Origin: Monarcha castaneiventris obscurior
Taxonomy: Eukaryota; Chordata; Aves; Passeriformes; Monarchidae
NCBI GenBank assembly: GCA_026261815.1
Contig: JAMPIT010000059.1
Span: 22,306,001 to 22,370,000 of the forward strand
Length of the DNA stretch: 64,000 nucleotides
Reading direction: 5' to 3'
Shown here piece by piece: positions 60,316 to 64,000 of this stretch (position 1 is its first letter; each line of letters starts with the position of its first letter). A model generated the notes under the pieces. It saw only the letters and a list, made by a program, of their open reading frames with translations. It did no database searches and had not been told where the DNA came from. The position numbers and the translations under genes were made by a program.

Positions 60316-63300
60316 TCAATAGGTGCAAAGCCTACTTTTAGAAAGGCAACCAAAAGATGATTTGCTGCCAGAATACTCTCTTTTGGAAGAGCAAAACACA
60401 GGGGCTGAGAGTCCTTTGCCTGCATTGTTTCTTGAAGTTCAGCATTTCCTTGGTTCATCACATGTCTAATCTTAGTGCGTATTAGACATGCTTGGCTTAA
60501 GTATTTGAAGACAACAACCATCCAAAATACTAAGCAAAATGAACTTCAGAAGCTCATGACACCAAAAGTCACACTCATTCCCATTAAGTCCAATGCCCAA
60601 ACTTTGGTTTAGTCACAGACCATATTACCTATAGTGCAATGAAGGCAACTTGCTGTAGCTTACCTGGCACACCTTTGACTGACCCATTCCTGGAATTAGA
60701 CCCCTCTGTCCTGCACCAGAATTAGAACAAATTCCTACTAACCAATCCACAGAGAAATAAAGTCAGTAAATGAGAATCACCTAGAATTTAACTTAATTTG
60801 GAGAAACTGAAGAAAAGTAATAGGTATGCAGCTGGTTTTAGATGAAGTTATGGTACTATGGTACTGCTTTTCAATTCTCTTGTTGTAAAGGTGCACAACA
60901 AATTAGGGAGAGACACCTCCCCCACAAGGGAAGAGGATGGCAGCATGAGAATGGAAATAAATAGAATTCATATGCAATTAATAGTTTTATCACTTTAAAG
61001 GAGAAATAAGGAACAATTTATTCTAAAACACCAAAGGCAGAGTTACTTTTACAGACTTCAGGGATCATTTGTTACAACCAGAAATAAGACTTGCATATGT
61101 CAGATCATCAGTCACTGTCTTACTACTACAACCACCAAGAGACCTTGCCTTGTACAAAGGACCATGTCAGAGTTTTGTATAAGGGACATAAATCTGAAAA
61201 CTATAATATTTCCTTAAAATAAGGAAAAAGTATTTGTACACTTAGAGCTATAATGGATTCCTGGAAAAGAAAATAATTTTGATTTTTTGGAAGTATGTTT
61301 CCAGTTGCATTTAAGAAGCAGGCTGACTTGGGGTGCACTGACATAAAAGTAATTCAAAATAATTTTTTTAATTGTTTACCCTTTCCTAAGAGCAGATTGT
61401 TGGACATTATAGTGGGCCTTATTAGACAACTTAAGAAAGTGTAGGCCAATACTTGCATGAGAGTTGGACAAATACAATTATAGTTCACTACAATACAAAG
61501 GCCTTCCTTTTATGGGAAACAAACAAACAAAAAAGAAACATCCACCCAGATGAAGTATGCAAACATAGATTTTCGCACTACATACTTTGAACTATTCCAC
61601 AAGATTACAAAAATCCATTTGAAAAAAAAAAGCTATATGCAGCAAATCTACATACCAAACTATTAATTTTACAGTAAAGATACTTAATTTAAAAAAAAAT
61701 TATGTAGATTGTTTTGCAAATTTTTGGATCAATAAACTCTATTTCTTTTTACCCTCAGATTATTAAGCTTATTACAGAAATAAAAAACTGTTATTTTGTA
61801 CAATCTCTTCCACCACTAGTTTAAACTTCATTACACAATATGATGAAGTCACAGTCCTGTTTTCCAAAAGAAGGCAGGAAAGACCTGACCACAGCAGAAA
61901 AAATCTTGGGAGGCAGGGCACAGGGGAAACAAAATTACCAATCACTTAAATACTGCAAGGAAAATAGGGGTAGTGAAGTGCGTGCTGAGTGAAAGAAACA
62001 AGGCTTCTGTTTACCAATGAAGGAGAGAGTAATTTTCTTTTTTCTTGTGTAATCTGTCAAGTAAGAAATGTTTTATTTGGGTGAAAACCAGCAGTAGAAG
62101 AAAAAAGAGTGCTACTGATCAGTGTCAAATCACCTTACATGTAGACCTAGACTAAACTTAGAATGAGACTTCTTGTAGAAAAATACCTGAAAACGAAGGA
62201 CCATATGTCTCTAAACATCAGAACACTGATGTTTTGTTCATCATACTACCAAAAGAACCTAAAGTAATTAAACTGCAAGAAGTACATCTTTAGGACACAC
62301 TTCTTAATCCACCTTATCTCTACAACAAACCTGGAGCTCTTGTTCAGACTCTGTTTGGATCCCTGTAAGTTTTCTGCCTCCTTCTGTTCTGCTATCACTT
62401 AATTCTGTTTTTTCATACTGCTGCTGGTGCAGCATGAGAAATACCCTTTGATGTTCTTGACTTGACTACAGCATTTTCTAGATTCTAAACAGAGACAAGT
62501 TTCGTGTGATACTGTAAGGCAAACAGCCATGCTACGTAGCTAGTAATTTAGCCAGCATCTCTTTATGTATAATCTCTTTCCTTGGTTATCAAAAGACAAG
62601 CTACAACTTCATTATTGAGTTCTTCCTTGACCTGCATAGTTTTGCAGTTTAGATGATTGACTGAAAATCAATTCTATAATTCCTAAGAAGTAGGAGGATT
62701 CTTTCTTCCTGATTTAACAAGAAAAAGAAAACTACTCCTTTTTTAAAATCATACTCAGTTCTCTCCAGCAAGATATGAGGTCTGCTGAGATGGGATTACA
62801 GTCACAGGGGTAAAAGGAATGCACAGTCACTGTGAAATCCAGGCAGAATACAAGTCTTTGTACTAGTCATAATCTATGCATTCAGAGCAGACCACTTAAC
62901 TGCAAAGCTCATCTCTCTCCAAAGATTTTATCTGCACTAAGTACAGTGAACCTTTCACAGACATACCTACTGATTCTACTTGTTCCCTGGAAATAAGAAT
63001 GATGAGGAGTCAGAAGATGCAGTGGCAGGGAAAATCACGCTGAGGTTGAGTGATCTTCCTTCGGGCAACTGAATACTGGTGCTGGAAAAGGAAATTATGT
63101 GCCCATCTCTGACACAGCACCCATGGGATGTGGGATATTCATGCAAGACAGAAATTTCAAAAGTGCCAATTCCAGACAAGCACAGGTCACCCATCAGTCT
63201 GGCTCAAAAATTCTCAACACACGGAGCTACAAATGAAGTTGTGGGAAGGGAGGCATGCTTTGAACATGTAATATAGAATGTGTGGGCTTTTACCATTCAG

Positions 63301-64000
63301 ATTTTAAAGGCTTCTCAGATCAGATATTTCAAGTTACCCAAGAGCTTTGACTTTAATTTCTCTGTGTTTTGATTATCACCTTTAAAGTTAGAGCAATGCC
63401 CTTTACACAACTAATGCAAATATCTATGAGAGTTAATTTTCATGTAACACTGTACGAAGTACCCAAAAGAAATGCTCACAAAAATCCTGCCAGCAGATGT
63501 GGCACATTCTGCTGTAAATGCAGTCTAGCAGTATGAAGGGAATGGGAATAAGAGAACGTCTGGCAGCTTTGCAACAGCTTCCTGTGAGTCCTGAGTTGCC
63601 CAGACACAGCTCAACATCTCAACCCTTCTATCTGCTCATGGCCCCTGGGGGACACAGCTGTCTCCTCTTGCCCCACCGTGCCAGCTCCTCACTCAGGCCC
63701 CACAGGACCATAAGGAGAAGAGCTTGCAAACTCTGTCAAGACACTCAGATACCTTTACAGGGTTATTTCCCGAAATTTGTCTGGCTATTGAACAACTTCT
63801 TGCCTCAATGAGGGAATTTGTATTTTTGGGGGAGACTTACTGGCATTCTGTGTGAAAAGTGTTTTACTGTGGACATTATGTATCAACTTATAGGAACAGA
63901 ATACTGATTTGTTCCATAATACAGGATAAATACATGCAGTTTTCATTACTGTATCAGACACAGCAGTATTTAGCCACTCTGGGATCACAGCAATCTTGGG
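60316..64000. other. Unannotated AT-rich stretch, no gene seen
   Basis: Mostly AT-rich with A and T runs. A GC-richer piece near 63550-63720 is open for 97 codons on the plus strand (63518-63811) without a recognised motif. No RNA gene or transposon supported. The sequence runs off the window end. Confidence 0.5.

Noticed and set aside
1..64000. CRISPR array, operon or other prokaryotic system
   Set aside because: No regularly spaced repeats with unique spacers and no tightly packed genes. Composition, microsatellites and CR1 content show vertebrate nuclear DNA.

Overview
This window looks like non-coding vertebrate nuclear DNA, almost certainly from a bird and probably a songbird. It is AT-rich, has no dense gene layout, and carries decayed CR1 retrotransposons with the typical avian 3' end (a 'GGAAGGGACC'-type block followed by ATTCTATG/ATTCTGTG repeats). 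It also holds an avian ERVL-type LTR at about 19.56-20.13 kb. A tRNA-Ile-derived SINE with a CR1-like tail at 3.31-3.46 kb matches what I know as the passerine TguSINE1 type, which is the main reason for favouring a passerine. I found no protein-coding exon, functional tRNA, rRNA or known small RNA that the sequence supports. Open frames are short (190 codons at most) and usually overlap other open frames or lie on repeats, as expected by chance. The window may be intergenic or part of a very large intron; the sequence alone does not decide.

Layout: 1-3.3 kb is plain AT-rich sequence with a 25-base poly-T. At 3.31-3.54 kb the SINE is followed at once by a short CR1 tail. 3.5-16.1 kb is mostly unannotatable single-copy-like DNA with one GC/CpG-richer patch (10.29-10.76 kb). 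16.1-20.5 kb is the main transposon cluster: three minus-strand CR1 pieces (ORF1 esterase region, ORF2 reverse-transcriptase region, 3' end) lying in an order a single element cannot give, then an ERVL-type LTR abutting a plus-strand CR1 3' part. 22.9-23.4 kb holds another minus-strand CR1.

23.4-33.6 kb is again mostly unannotated, with a CpG cluster at 31.08-31.22 kb containing a 12-bp palindrome. 33.6-34.3 kb switches abruptly from GC-rich repeat-like sequence to an AT-only stretch and then a GA microsatellite. 36.38-37.51 kb is the longest continuous CR1 copy (plus strand, ORF2 to 3' end). 39.06-39.15 kb is a CR1 tail. 42.94-43.33 and 59.7-60.3 kb carry two unclassified repeat candidates that may belong to one family in opposite orientation. 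46.85-47.17 kb is a possible LTR, 47.57-47.91 kb a minus-strand CR1 from a different subfamily, and 51.27-51.56 kb a probable old LINE reverse-transcriptase remnant. The rest holds only microsatellites and A/T tracts.

No genes act together here. The CR1 ORF2 copies whose active site can be read have lost at least one catalytic aspartate, so they are fossils. I did not find a new biological system. The items most worth a second look are the DDTQLF-bearing LINE remnant, the CpG cluster with its palindrome, the scrambled CR1 cluster and the SINE as a lineage marker.
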